A stretch of DNA of 64,000 bases from Wansuia hejianensis (GCF_014337215.1 NZ_CP060635.1:2431501-2495500), one strand, 5' to 3'. Positions 15,693 through 24,578 are shown, counted from the stretch's first letter. Numbers and translations are program-made. The notes: generated from the letters alone by a model not told the origin.

Positions 15693-17132
15693 ATGGCAAA
15701 GGACAAAAAATTAGTAGAAGCCATCACATCCATGGAAGACGATTTCGCCCAGTGGTATACGGATGTGGTCACAAAAGCAGAGCTTGTAGGCTATACCAGC
15801 GTAAAGGGCTGCATGGTAATCAAACCGGCCGGCTACGCCATCTGGGAAAACATTCAGCATGAATTGGACCGCCGCTTTAAAGAAACAGGCGTGGAGAACG
15901 TATATCTGCCCATGTTTATTCCTGAAAGCCTTCTGGAGAAGGAAAAGGATCATGTAGAAGGTTTTGCTCCCGAGGTTGCCTGGGTCACCCACGGCGGACT
16001 GGAACCACTTCAGGAGCGCATGTGTGTACGTCCCACCTCTGAAACCCTTTTCTGTGACCTCTATTCCAGGGATGTCCACTCTCACAGGGATCTGCCGAAG
16101 ATATATAATCAGTGGTGCTCTGTCGTGAGATGGGAAAAGACTACCCGCCCCTTCCTCCGTTCACGGGAATTTCTCTGGCAGGAAGGTCACACCGCGCACG
16201 CTACAGCAGAAGAAGCTGAGGCGCGCACCATCCAGATGCTGAACGTATATGCGGATTTCTGCGAGGAGGTGCTTGCGATACCGGTCATCAAAGGCCGGAA
16301 GACTGATAAGGAAAAATTTGCCGGCGCTGAGGCAACATACACCATCGAATCCCTGATGCACGACGGCAAGGCACTCCAGTCCGGCACCAGCCACAACTTC
16401 GGCGACGGTTTTGCAAAGGCTTTTGACATTCAATACGCCGACAAGGATAACACTCTGAAATATGTACACCAGACCTCCTGGGGCATGACCACCCGCATGA
16501 TTGGCGCCCTGATCATGGTGCACGGCGACAACAGCGGCCTGGTTCTTCCGCCCAGAATCGCCCCCACCCAGGTCATGGTTATTCCCATCCGCCAGGACGC
16601 TGCGGGAGTTATGGACAAGGCCCTTGAAATCAGAGAAGCTCTGAAAGCCGCAGATATCCGCGTAAAACTGGATGATTCAGAAAAAAGCCCCGGCTGGAAA
16701 TTCTCAGAACAGGAAATGCGCGGCATTCCCGTACGCGTGGAGCTCGGGCCAAAGGATATCGAAAACGGCCAGGCTGTCCTGGTCCGCCGGGATACCCGCG
16801 AGAAATATATAGTCTCTATAAACGAGATTCCAGCCAAAGCCGCAGAGCTGCTTGAGGAAATTCAGGCGAATCTGTACAATAAAGCTCTCGCTCACAGGAA
16901 TTCTCATACCTACGATGTGACTACTTATGAGGAATTTGACAAAACCGTTAATCAGCGTCCAGGTTTCATACGCGCCATGTGGTGCGGCTGCCGGGAGTGT
17001 GAGGACAAGATTAAGGAAGATTTTGCCGCCACCTCGCGGTGTATTCCATTTGAGCAGGAGCAGTTAAGCGACGTCTGTGTCTGCTGCGGGAAACCTGCTA
17101 AAAAGATGGTATACTGGGGAAGAGCGTATTAA
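15693..17132 (+). CDS. proS: prolyl-tRNA synthetase, archaeal/eukaryote-like type
   Basis: Charges tRNA-Pro. The 479-aa protein is the short type without the inserted editing domain of E. coli ProRS. Motif 2 region CVRPTSETLFCDLY, motif 3 GLVLPPRIAPTQVMVIPI, and a C-terminal zinc-binding region with Cys pairs (CGCRECEDK ... CVCCGKPAKKMVYWGRAY) ending in the typical Tyr are all present. The ATG at 15693 has AAGGAG 7 nt upstream. Expression is controlled by the T-box in front of it. Confidence 0.96.
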   Translation: MAKDKKLVEAITSMEDDFAQWYTDVVTKAELVGYTSVKGCMVIKPAGYAIWENIQHELDRRFKETGVENVYLPMFIPESLLEKEKDHVEGFAPEVAWVTHGGLEPLQERMCVRPTSETLFCDLYSRDVHSHRDLPKIYNQWCSVVRWEKTTRPFLRSREFLWQEGHTAHATAEEAEARTIQMLNVYADFCEEVLAIPVIKGRKTDKEKFAGAEATYTIESLMHDGKALQSGTSHNFGDGFAKAFDIQYADKDNTLKYVHQTSWGMTTRMIGALIMVHGDNSGLVLPPRIAPTQVMVIPIRQDAAGVMDKALEIREALKAADIRVKLDDSEKSPGWKFSEQEMRGIPVRVELGPKDIENGQAVLVRRDTREKYIVSINEIPAKAAELLEEIQANLYNKALAHRNSHTYDVTTYEEFDKTVNQRPGFIRAMWCGCRECEDKIKEDFAATSRCIPFEQEQLSDVCVCCGKPAKKMVYWGRAY

Positions 17133-17168
17133 TAAGCGGAAATAGCAGAGCGTTGTTTCACAGACACA

Positions 17169-17203
17169 GGGCCGGCCTGATCCAGATTCGATCAGGCCGG
17201 CCC
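17169..17203. terminator. strong bidirectional hairpin between proS and the dCMP deaminase gene
   Basis: A perfect 14-bp stem, GGGCCGGCCTGATC with its complement, and a 7-nt loop lie between two convergent genes. There is no long T run on either side, so the efficiency is uncertain. Confidence 0.7.
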
Positions 17204-17244
17204 AATATGTTCACTCCGCTTAGAACTTCCGGTAAATTACCCCC

Positions 17245-17733
17245 TCATACCGTAATTTCAATTTTCCGGTCCGTCGGCGTATATTTCTTGAACTGCACCC
17301 CCGCTGCCTGGAACATCATTTTAGAAGCCATTACCGCCGGAGTCCCGTCGTATTTATCGCTGTCATAGATTACCGTTTTGATTCCCGCCTGGATGATGGC
17401 CTTTGCGCACTCGTTGCATGGAAACAGGGATACATAGAGCTTTGCCCCCTCCAGGCTTCCTCCCCGGTAATTCAGGATCGCGTTCAGCTCACTGTGGGTT
17501 ACGTAGACGTATTTCGTCTTCAGCGGGTCTTCATCGTCCCTTCCCCAGGGAAATTCATCATCCGAGCAGCCCATAGGAAATCCGTTATATCCCATGGAAA
17601 GTATTTTGTTGTCAGCGCTGACAATACAGGCCCCCACCTGTGAATTCGGATCTTTCGACCTCATTCCGGCCAGCTTTGCAACAGCCATAAAGTATTCGTC
17701 CCAGGTTATATAGTCTTTGCGCTTATCATTCAT
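17245..17733 (-). CDS. dCMP deaminase (ComEB-like)
   Basis: Zinc-dependent deaminase of 162 aa that makes dUMP from dCMP. The zinc site is complete: HSELNAILNYRG (HxE) and SLFPCNECAKAIIQAG (PCxxC). The N-terminal DSQVGACIV-like stretch DPNSQVGACIVSADNKI fits the cytidine/deoxycytidylate deaminase fold. It starts 12 nt after the upp stop and probably shares its transcript in a pyrimidine salvage unit. Confidence 0.92.
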   Translation of the reverse strand: MNDKRKDYITWDEYFMAVAKLAGMRSKDPNSQVGACIVSADNKILSMGYNGFPMGCSDDEFPWGRDDEDPLKTKYVYVTHSELNAILNYRGGSLEGAKLYVSLFPCNECAKAIIQAGIKTVIYDSDKYDGTPAVMASKMMFQAAGVQFKKYTPTDRKIEITV

Positions 17734-17745
17734 AACGGTACCTGC

Positions 17746-18375
17746 CTATTTCGTTCCGAAAATGCGGTCTCCCGCGTCACCCAGTCCCGGCACAATATAT
17801 CCGTGATCGTTCAGATGGTCGTCCAGCGCCCCAATGAACAGATCCACGTCCGGATGCATCTCATGCATTTTCTTAATACCCTCAGGAGCCGCTATGATAC
17901 ACATGAAATGAATCTTCTTGGCCCCCTTTTCCTTCAGCATGGTAATAGCGGCCGTGGCAGAACCGCCGGTTGCCAGCATGGGATCTGTCACGAACACCTC
18001 GCGGCTGGCTATATCAGAAGGAAGCTTGCAGTAATACTCCACTGGCTCCAGCGTTTCCGGATCACGGTACAAACCAATGTGGCCTACTTTGGCGGCCGGT
18101 ATGATCGTCAGCATACCTTCAACCATTCCCAGGCCGGCGCGCAGAATAGGCACTACCGCCATTTTCTTGCCTACCAACTTCTTGACGGTGGTCTGGCAGA
18201 TTGGAGTGGTAATTTCCACATCCTCCAGAGGAAGCTCTCTGGCGGCCTCATAACACATCAGCATGGCCACCTCTCCGATCATCTCCCGGAATTCCTTTGA
18301 ACTAGTATCTTCCCGGCGGATGATTCCGATCTTGTGCTGGATTAACGGGTGGTCCATAATAATTGTCTTTGCCAT
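17746..18375 (-). CDS. upp: uracil phosphoribosyltransferase
   Basis: Salvages uracil to UMP with PRPP; 209 aa, the usual size. The PRPP-binding motif VTDPMLATGGSATAAI and the uracil-binding C-terminal GLGDAGDRIFGTK are intact. The ATG at 18375 has AAGGAGAG upstream; the frame runs 34 codons further without a better start. The order sua5-phosphatase-rpiB-upp is the same as around ywlC-upp in Bacillus. Confidence 0.96.
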   Translation of the reverse strand: MAKTIIMDHPLIQHKIGIIRREDTSSKEFREMIGEVAMLMCYEAARELPLEDVEITTPICQTTVKKLVGKKMAVVPILRAGLGMVEGMLTIIPAAKVGHIGLYRDPETLEPVEYYCKLPSDIASREVFVTDPMLATGGSATAAITMLKEKGAKKIHFMCIIAAPEGIKKMHEMHPDVDLFIGALDDHLNDHGYIVPGLGDAGDRIFGTK

Positions 18376-18406
18376 AATGATGCTCTCCTTCTTCTTTTGT
18401 CTTATA

Positions 18407-18844
18407 TTATGTTTCCGGATGTTCAATTTTATAAATTCTTCTCTTATGACGTTCTTCCTCTGAAAAAGGAGTGTCAAGAAAGGTATCCACTATCTTCAGC
18501 GCCAGGCCGGCTCCTACCACGCGTCCGCCCATGGCCAGAATATTCGCATCGTTATGCAGCCGTGTCGCTTCTGCAGAAAAACAGTCGCTGCACAGTGCGG
18601 CACGGATTCCTGGCATTTTATTGGCCGTGATGGAGATGCCGATTCCCGTTCCGCAGATCAGGATGCCCTTTTCGCAGCTTCCCTCCTGTACCGCATGCCC
18701 TACCTGCCGCGCATAATCCGGATAATCCACCGAATCCCTGCTGTAACATCCAAAATCCTGATATGGGATCCCTCTCTTATCCAGATGCTTTTTCACTTCC
18801 TGCATTAACTCGTAACCGCCGTGGTCACATCCCAAACCGATCAT
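18407..18844 (-). CDS. rpiB: ribose-5-phosphate isomerase B
   Basis: Interconverts ribose-5-P and ribulose-5-P; 145 aa. RpiB signatures: GCDHGGYELM near the start, YPDYARQVGHAV, the active-site region GILICGTGIGISITANK with the catalytic Cys, and HNDANILAMGGR. It overlaps the upstream phosphatase-like gene by 4 nt (ATGA), so the two are translationally coupled. Confidence 0.95.
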   Translation of the reverse strand: MIGLGCDHGGYELMQEVKKHLDKRGIPYQDFGCYSRDSVDYPDYARQVGHAVQEGSCEKGILICGTGIGISITANKMPGIRAALCSDCFSAEATRLHNDANILAMGGRVVGAGLALKIVDTFLDTPFSEEERHKRRIYKIEHPET

Positions 18845-19302
18845 TTTTTCAGTTCCTCCTCATTTAATTGTATCACCAGCCTGTTGATCAGAGCTTCCAG
18901 GGTTTCATAGCACTTTCCATAAGCGGACAGCGGCGCTCCGTACAACGGGGCCACATCCTCACTCACTCCTGTATATTCCGCAATCGTATACACGTTCAGC
19001 GCGTTTGTATAGCCTGTCCGGATTTTTTCCTTCTGTGCTTCTTCCATCGTCAGAAGCAGCACCTTCCCGCTGATATCTTCCTGGGACAGCTGGGTAGCCG
19101 CATGCTCTTTTGCCGTCAGCCCGTTGCTGACCAGAACTGCTTCCGCCTTCTGGTTAACCGGCTCTGGGAAAAGGACCACAAGACCCCTGGAGCAGACCTT
19201 CAGCGGTGACAACAGATATTTTTTCTGCATGATCGCTGATGCCATCGGAGCTCTGTCCGTATCATCAGAATCCACGAATATTAATTTGTCGTATTTTTTC
19301 AC
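18841..19302 (-). CDS. LMW protein-tyrosine-phosphatase-like protein without catalytic cysteine
   Basis: Occupies the place of ywlE and has the LMW-PTP fold (153 aa). The P-loop, normally VCxGNxCRSPMA, reads VDSDDTDRAPMA: the nucleophilic Cys is Asp11, the second Cys is Asp16 and the Ser is Ala18, while Arg17 and Pro19 remain. The C-terminal DPYG acid region reads EDVAPLYG. It cannot work as a normal phosphatase; a binding or regulatory role is possible. The GTG at 19302 has GAGGTGA 5 nt upstream. It is coupled to rpiB by an ATGA overlap and follows sua5 directly. Confidence 0.85.
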   Translation of the reverse strand: MKKYDKLIFVDSDDTDRAPMASAIMQKKYLLSPLKVCSRGLVVLFPEPVNQKAEAVLVSNGLTAKEHAATQLSQEDISGKVLLLTMEEAQKEKIRTGYTNALNVYTIAEYTGVSEDVAPLYGAPLSAYGKCYETLEALINRLVIQLNEEELKK

Positions 19303-19312
19303 GCCGGTCACC

Positions 19313-20368
19313 TCACTGTATCTCGACTATCTCATGTCCTGCCGCCTTCAGAAGGCGATTCATGATCGCCTGTCCCATCCGAGGTGTGTAAAAAGATTCT
19401 GAATATATATATTCTACGCCGTCTTCATCAAATCTGCGCAAAACCTCATATAAATGGCGCGCGATGCTCTCTTCCTCGGCTCTGCACCCAATACTGTATA
19501 TGATTCCCTCCGGATATTCCCCTCTGGTCTCGGACGTGCAAATAACGCCAGTCTTATAACCAGCGTCTATTTTCTCATGAACGAGCTCTCTGATCTTCCC
19601 GGGGACATCCTGCTCCGGCCCCTCCACAACCGCCAGATCCGCTTTCGGGGCATAATGCTTATACCGCATTCCCGGAGCCTTCGGACGGACCCTGCTGTCC
19701 GCTGACAGTATGCCGGGATCTATCCTCACTTCTCCCAGCACCTCTTCCAGCATGGAGCGGTTCAGATAGCCCGGCCGCAGAACCACCGGAGGGTCTTCAG
19801 TAAAATCTACAATGGTAGATTCCAGACCGATGTCGACCTGTCCGCCGTCTATGATCATATCTATCCGGTCTTCCAGATCCTCCTGCACATGGACAGCCAG
19901 CGTCGGGCTGGGCCTTCCGGATGTATTAGCGCTGGGCGCCGCAACATATCCTCCCGCCTGCCGAATCAGCGCCTGCGCAATTCGGTTGCTCGGGAGACGG
20001 ACTGCCACGCTGTCCAGACCTCCCGTGGTCTCATAAGGTACTTTATCACTCTTGCTAAAAATCATGGTCAGCGGCCCCGGCCAGAAAGCTTCTGCCAGCT
20101 TTTCCGCCTTTTCCGGAATCTCACTGACAATCGCCGGGAGATCCTCCATCCCGGCGATGTGAACGATCAGGGGATTATCAGAGGGCCTTCCCTTCGCCGC
20201 ATATATTTTTCTGGAGGCCTCCGGATCCAGAGCGTTCCCGCCCAAGCCGTAGACCGTCTCAGTAGGAAAAGCCACCAGGCCGCCCCTCTTCAGGATCTCT
20301 CCTGCTTCCCGCAACGCATCCATATCCAGCTGCTTCTCAGTCATCTGAACCATTTTTGCTTTCATCAT
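19313..20368 (-). CDS. ywlC: L-threonylcarbamoyladenylate synthase (Sua5/YwlC type)
   Basis: Makes the threonylcarbamoyl-AMP used for t6A37 of tRNA. The 351-aa protein has the N-terminal YrdC domain (GGLVAFPTETVYGLGGNALD ... KGRPSDNPLIVHI ... APSANTSGRPSPT, residues about 28-155) followed by the C-terminal Sua5 domain starting at about residue 225 (KAPGMRYKHYAPKADL). Start ATG with GGAAGG upstream. It heads the group sua5-phosphatase-like-rpiB-upp. Confidence 0.95.
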   Translation of the reverse strand: MMKAKMVQMTEKQLDMDALREAGEILKRGGLVAFPTETVYGLGGNALDPEASRKIYAAKGRPSDNPLIVHIAGMEDLPAIVSEIPEKAEKLAEAFWPGPLTMIFSKSDKVPYETTGGLDSVAVRLPSNRIAQALIRQAGGYVAAPSANTSGRPSPTLAVHVQEDLEDRIDMIIDGGQVDIGLESTIVDFTEDPPVVLRPGYLNRSMLEEVLGEVRIDPGILSADSRVRPKAPGMRYKHYAPKADLAVVEGPEQDVPGKIRELVHEKIDAGYKTGVICTSETRGEYPEGIIYSIGCRAEEESIARHLYEVLRRFDEDGVEYIYSESFYTPRMGQAIMNRLLKAAGHEIVEIQ

Positions 20369-20424
20369 CTTTACCTTCCCATATTCTTCATAAGTATAGC
20401 ATTCTTTCAGAGAAATGAAAACCC

Positions 20425-21114
20425 CTATTTCTCCCCCTCCAGATAGCTCTCAATCCCATGGCAGACAGCCTTCGCCAGCTGATCCTGGTAGCCGCTGTCG
20501 TTCAAAAGCTCCGCCTCCTCCCAGTTGCTCAGAAAGCCGCATTCCACAATCGCGATGGGCACATCTGTCTTTTTCAACAGATAGTAACTGGTGTTTCCCT
20601 TCGCCTGACGGTGATTATCCGGGTCCACCTCGCTCACCAGAGTGTCCTGCAGGCATTCGGCCAGCCTTTTCCCCTCTGCCGAATCTGTGTAATAAAAGAC
20701 CTGCGCCCCCTTCACATATTCCTCCGGATAGCTGTTCTGATGGATGCTGACAGCGCATGCGGGAGCTGCTTTATGTATTAGTTCCACCCGGTTCTGCAAA
20801 TCCTGAACCTTATGGTTTTTGGCTCCCTCTTCATACAGGCCTTTATCCTCTTCCCTCGTCATGACTACGGTAATCCCTTTTGCTTCCAGCTCTTTTTTTA
20901 CCTTGTCTGCAATCACCAGGTTAACATCTTTTTCGTTCACCTGATTCACGCCGATCTTTCCCGGATCATCTCCGCCGTGCCCCGCATCCAACACGACCAC
21001 TTTTGCACCACTTTTCTGTGCGTTCACCAGCTGAGCACCTTTACCGGACAGGAAGTACACGCCTCCCAGCAACAGCACAGCCATACAAAGCTCCAACCAT
21101 CTTCTTTTTTTCAA
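20425..21114 (-). CDS. cwlD: N-acetylmuramoyl-L-alanine amidase, CwlD-like
   Basis: Zinc amidase_3 enzyme of 229 aa. An N-terminal signal anchor (CMAVLLLGGVYFLSG) precedes the catalytic domain: VVLDAGHGGDDPG (His ligand), a Glu at NEKDVN, SIHQNSY (His ligand) and the catalytic Glu in VECGFLSN. Size and layout match CwlD, which with PdaA makes muramic-delta-lactam in the spore cortex; other small amidases remain possible. The start is TTG after GGAGATATTTT. Confidence 0.82.
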   Translation of the reverse strand: MKKRRWLELCMAVLLLGGVYFLSGKGAQLVNAQKSGAKVVVLDAGHGGDDPGKIGVNQVNEKDVNLVIADKVKKELEAKGITVVMTREEDKGLYEEGAKNHKVQDLQNRVELIHKAAPACAVSIHQNSYPEEYVKGAQVFYYTDSAEGKRLAECLQDTLVSEVDPDNHRQAKGNTSYYLLKKTDVPIAIVECGFLSNWEEAELLNDSGYQDQLAKAVCHGIESYLEGEK

Positions 21115-21181
21115 AAAATATCTCCAGGGCTATATTTATAGTAATATATGCCTCTGGAGATTTAATCATGTTTCCTCCGGC

Positions 21182-21874
21182 TCATTCCTCCTCATCATGC
21201 AGGAGATCCGCAAGCTTCTCGTCCAGCTGGGCCTGGTCCTCCAGGCTGTCTTCCTCATCCAGGCTGTCCTCTATTGCCTCAAGGGGCTGGGATTGGATCA
21301 GATCCTCCTCCATCTCATCCTCCAGATCCTGAAGGGATTCCGGCATAGTGCTGACAATGGCATGAACTGACTTGTAGGACTGCATAAAGCGGCGCTGTAC
21401 CTGGTTAATCAGTTCTACAATGTCATTTAGTTCTTCCTGGACGGCCACATATTTTTTCTTGCCCTCGGATAATTTATCATCAACCTCATGCTGAACGGAA
21501 TCCAGGCACTTCTGGGCAGTAGCCTGGGCCTCCCCGAGAATCCTCTCGCTCTCCGCCTTTGCCTCACTGATCATGCGGTCCGACCGCACCTTTGCGTCAA
21601 AAACCAGTTGGCTGATCATCTCATAGTTATCTATATAGGACTGGTATTTCTCCCGAATATCCCTCTCCAGACGTTCTATCTCGGCCTCCTTCAACGCCAT
21701 TCTATTGGTCAGTTCGGCTATTTTCTTGTCCTTGCCCTTCAATACCAGCAGCAGCTTACTCTTCTCTGCATATGCTTCGTCTTTCATCTTCTGAACTTGA
21801 CGAAGGACATCGTCCTTGTCAAATCCACCCATCAGCGTTGTCTTGAACATCTCTTCATTCCCATTGCCAGCCAT
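21182..21874 (-). CDS. DivIVA-like coiled-coil protein
   Basis: Acidic coiled-coil protein of 230 aa. Residues 9-30 (MFKTTLMGGFDKDDVLRQVQ) resemble the N-terminal membrane-binding part of DivIVA-family proteins; coiled coil follows from about 25 to 160 and the tail is rich in Asp and Glu. Such proteins mark cell poles or septa. The ATG at 21874 has GGAGG 9 nt upstream; a longer start would overlap the GH18 gene. It sits between cwlD and a GH18 gene, so a cell-envelope role fits. The exact function is unknown. Confidence 0.7.
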   Translation of the reverse strand: MAGNGNEEMFKTTLMGGFDKDDVLRQVQKMKDEAYAEKSKLLLVLKGKDKKIAELTNRMALKEAEIERLERDIREKYQSYIDNYEMISQLVFDAKVRSDRMISEAKAESERILGEAQATAQKCLDSVQHEVDDKLSEGKKKYVAVQEELNDIVELINQVQRRFMQSYKSVHAIVSTMPESLQDLEDEMEEDLIQSQPLEAIEDSLDEEDSLEDQAQLDEKLADLLHDEEE

Positions 21875-21917
21875 TGTACGTGTCCTCCGTTCCCTTTCCT
21901 GATTCTTTTTTGCCTGC

Positions 21918-23579
21918 CTATACCGCCAGATATTGCGCAATTATATTCCAGACGGATGCCCGTTCAAATCCAAGCCGCCATCCCGCCACACCTGCCAGAT
22001 CGTATTGGGCAATGAGCTTCATCTTCGCTTCTACAGACTGCTCATCCTCCAGCCAGATGCTGTACCGCGCGCTGCCGTCTTCCACACTTCCCACATTCTG
22101 TCCCACAGAGGCATCCCATGCGGTGACAATCCCATGCTCTTCCACAAAGGCAGCTGCAGCATCCATGCCCAGAGCCTGGCTCTCCGGCACAGAAGTGCCA
22201 AAGGTCTCTACCCAGCTCCTGGTATAGAATGGAATTGCATTGATCACCTGCCCCGCGGGAACCTCCTTCAGCGTATCCTGAATTCCCTGTTCTACGAACG
22301 GCAGGGACGCTACCGAACCGATCTCTTCCGAAGATGCCGTATGTTCATCATATCCCATGATAATCAAATAATCGACTGTCTTCGCCTGTTCAGCGCGCTT
22401 ATAATACTTCGTATAGGTCGGGACAAAATTATCTGTAGAAACCACCAGGTTCTGCGCATGGGCTGCCACGCACAGCTCCTTGAGAAACTGGAGATACTGA
22501 GGCGCGCTGTCCTCCCTGATGGATTCAAAATCTACATTAATGCCATCCATTCCACAATCCGTCGCAATCTGCATCAGCTGCTGAATGATATTGGCTCTGG
22601 CAGACGCGCCGGCCAGCACATCTCCCGTCTTTACCGGACTTCCATTCACATCGCCCAGCATTCCCCATACCTGAAGCCCTGCGGCGTGGGCCTGATCCAC
22701 ATATGCCTTATCAGCGTAGGAAACCAGACTCCCCTGTTCATCTGCCAGAGAAAACCAGGTGGGCGATATGGTATTCAGACCCGCTGCTTCCGCGATGCGC
22801 TCGCCCAGATAGCTGTTTCCCTCCAGGGAATCCACATAATGCCAGCCAAGGTTTATTTTATGATCCAGAGAAATTCTCTGGAACTGGAACCGCGCATCCG
22901 CCGTATGGGGAAGACCGGCCTCGCTGTTCTTCATAAAGGTGCTGCTCTGCACATAACCCACATAGCCGTCAGCAGTAGACACACGGCACCAGTCCTGCAG
23001 ATCCTCCAGGAATACGATCGTATCCCCTTTCTTCACCTCCGTCAGAATCTCACTTTTGAGCCCTCCTCTGTACCGGACCTTGGTATCCTCTGTCATAGTC
23101 CCGGCAGTCACCCCGCTCCAGGAAGTTCTGGCCACGACCCGGTATGGCTCTTCCAGGATCTCCATATCTATATCCGAATTCTCTCTGATACAGGCAGCAG
23201 AAATATAAGGCACACCGTCCTCACCCAGAATCACCGCACCGCTCCCGTCTCCCGGCACCCAGGTATTTGTCCCCGCCGGCAATGTGAGCAGCAGCTGGGA
23301 AGCTCCTGCTTCCCAATAATAACCACTATTCAGATAATTCCAGACTGTCATATAATCAACATATACTTCTCCGTCTATCACCAGCCCTTTTTCTTCCAGC
23401 ACTTCATCATTAACAATCAAAGCTGCCTGATCTCCGGAAGACAGGCCATAATATTCACTCTTATTCATCTTTTTTCCCGTAGGCGAATAACGATTGATAA
23501 AAAATCCACCAATCCCTACGATTGCCGCAACAATAACCAGACAAATGACAACCGGCAGCGGCGATTTATTTCTATGCAT
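21918..23579 (-). CDS. GH18 glycoside hydrolase with SH3-like domain, membrane-anchored
   Basis: 553 aa. An N-terminal TM (residues 9-29) is followed by a copper-amine-oxidase-like/SH3-like region to about residue 220 (VRYRGGLKSEILTEVKKGDTI, WCRVSTADGYVGYVQSS) and a GH18 barrel whose catalytic motif DGINVDFESI is intact, with MGYDEH later in the barrel. It probably cleaves peptidoglycan or spore cortex outside the membrane, like YaaH/SleL relatives. RBS AGGAGGAATAAGGG. It is followed by the DivIVA-like gene and cwlD. Confidence 0.88.
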   Translation of the reverse strand: MHRNKSPLPVVICLVIVAAIVGIGGFFINRYSPTGKKMNKSEYYGLSSGDQAALIVNDEVLEEKGLVIDGEVYVDYMTVWNYLNSGYYWEAGASQLLLTLPAGTNTWVPGDGSGAVILGEDGVPYISAACIRENSDIDMEILEEPYRVVARTSWSGVTAGTMTEDTKVRYRGGLKSEILTEVKKGDTIVFLEDLQDWCRVSTADGYVGYVQSSTFMKNSEAGLPHTADARFQFQRISLDHKINLGWHYVDSLEGNSYLGERIAEAAGLNTISPTWFSLADEQGSLVSYADKAYVDQAHAAGLQVWGMLGDVNGSPVKTGDVLAGASARANIIQQLMQIATDCGMDGINVDFESIREDSAPQYLQFLKELCVAAHAQNLVVSTDNFVPTYTKYYKRAEQAKTVDYLIIMGYDEHTASSEEIGSVASLPFVEQGIQDTLKEVPAGQVINAIPFYTRSWVETFGTSVPESQALGMDAAAAFVEEHGIVTAWDASVGQNVGSVEDGSARYSIWLEDEQSVEAKMKLIAQYDLAGVAGWRLGFERASVWNIIAQYLAV

Positions 23580-23827
23580 CCCTTATTCCTCCTAAATTAC
23601 TCCTCATCATTCATCATTTTAACATTAAAGCTATCTGATATCAATTGAAAGACTATTTTTTTCGACATAAATTTCAACGGAAAATTATGGGTTTGCTTCC
23701 AATTGGTCGGAGAAGGGAGGCGTTTTGGATATCCGGACGAAAGGCTGGGAGGAGGCGGGGCGGAACAGGGACGGCGCCATGGAAGGCTTCGGCCTGAAGT
23801 TCTGCTAAACGGCCATCAGCACCTACA

Positions 23828-23923
23828 GGGAGGTACCAGGGCAAGTCCGGTAGAAAGACTGATGTCTTTCTATCCTCCGTGCCCTTCAGGTATTGTGCGT
23901 GAGGCACAATACCTGCCCTCCCT
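23828..23923 (+). repeat. core A of R3, branched foldable element
   Basis: GGGAGG/CCTCCC closes a loop holding two long hairpins: GAAAGAC-TGAT-GTCTTTC, itself inside a GGGC/GCCC stem, and GGTATTGTGC-GTGAG-GCACAATACC. The stretch AAGTCCGGT ... ATCCTCCGTGCCC is shared with core B. The fold suggests selection on an RNA or single-stranded DNA structure. Confidence 0.7.
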
Positions 23924-24289
23924 TCCGGCGCTGCTGCCCGCTAAGCAGAACTAATCAGGCCTGCAGAAATCCATGGCGCCGTCCCTGTTCCGCCCCGCCT
24001 CCTCCCAGCCTTTCTGGTGATCTAAAACTCTTCACCCAAGTTCTCCGAAAGTGTCATCAGGATGGTTTCAGACAGTAATTGCTGGCTTATCGCGGCCGAC
24101 TGGCGCCAGTATTTCTTTATTAAATATCGAAATCTACCGCCTGAGACTATCGGGGTTCCACCTCTGGCGAGAGCCATTGTACCGTCTGGAACAGCCAGAA
24201 AAGCAGCGGGGGATCTCCGGCGGCTGCGGCCTGACGGGCAGACCTCTGCAGGGTTGTTAGTGATTCTTGACTTCCGGAGGCCGCTCTCC

Positions 24290-24380
24290 AGGGGGCGTCC
24301 GCTGTGCCTCAAGCACGGCGGGCGAGGGGAACGGAGGATGGAAGGCATCAAGCCTTCCACCGGACTTTCCCCGGTACCCC
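24290..24380 (-). repeat. core B of R3, inverted relative of core A
   Basis: Read on the minus strand it matches core A: AAGTCCGGTGGAAGGC, TGATGCCTTCCATCCTCCG, then GTGCTTGAGGCAC. Paired positions differ from core A on both sides of the stem (GAAAGAC/GTCTTTC against GGAAGGC/GCCTTCC), so the pairing is kept while the bases change. Confidence 0.68.
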
Positions 24381-24518
24381 TGGAGAGTGGCCTCCGGAAG
24401 TCTTAGAATCACTTCAACCCGAAGCCCAGTCTGCCCAACAGACCGCAGCCGCCGGAGGTCCCCCGCTGCTTTTCGTCCGGGTATCCACCCCACCTCGCCA
24501 CAAAACCGTAATTTAATG

Positions 24519-24569
24519 CCGTCCGGCAGGTGGTTATACAAGGGACCTTACGGTTTTCCTGCCGGACGG
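24519..24569. terminator. hairpin next to R3
   Basis: CCGTCCGGCAGG and CCTGCCGGACGG form a 12-bp perfect stem around a 27-nt loop just beyond the stop of the small gene at 24579-24800. It may end that gene; there is no strong T run. Confidence 0.5.
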
Positions 24570-24578
24570 ACTGTTTAT

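Larger units (their letters stand above)
23684..24512. repeat. palindromic intergenic repeat, copy R3 (expanded, 829 bp)
   Basis: Largest member of the family. Ends: ATTATGGGTTTG on the left, CAAAACCGTAAT on the right. Going right: the CCAATTGGTCGG block, GGATATCCGGACGAAAGGC, a perfect 42-bp inverted repeat (23741-23782 with 23971-24012) around core A, the CTCCGAAAGTGTC to GGCGCCAGTATTTCTTT middle also seen in R2, then a second palindrome (24199-24229 with 24443-24473 and 24260-24294 with 24377-24412) around core B, and GTCCGGGTATCCACC. It fills the gap between the GH18 start and the next gene. No open frame here looks like a real protein. Confidence 0.9.

Noticed and set aside
23828..23923. 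Group II intron or known riboswitch for the branched core
   Set aside because: No domain V/VI pattern, no intron-encoded protein, and I recognise no riboswitch consensus; a database search would be needed to be sure.
23703..24541. Several open frames on both strands within R3
   Set aside because: They come from GC-rich palindromes, read much the same on both strands, and have no RBS or family pattern.
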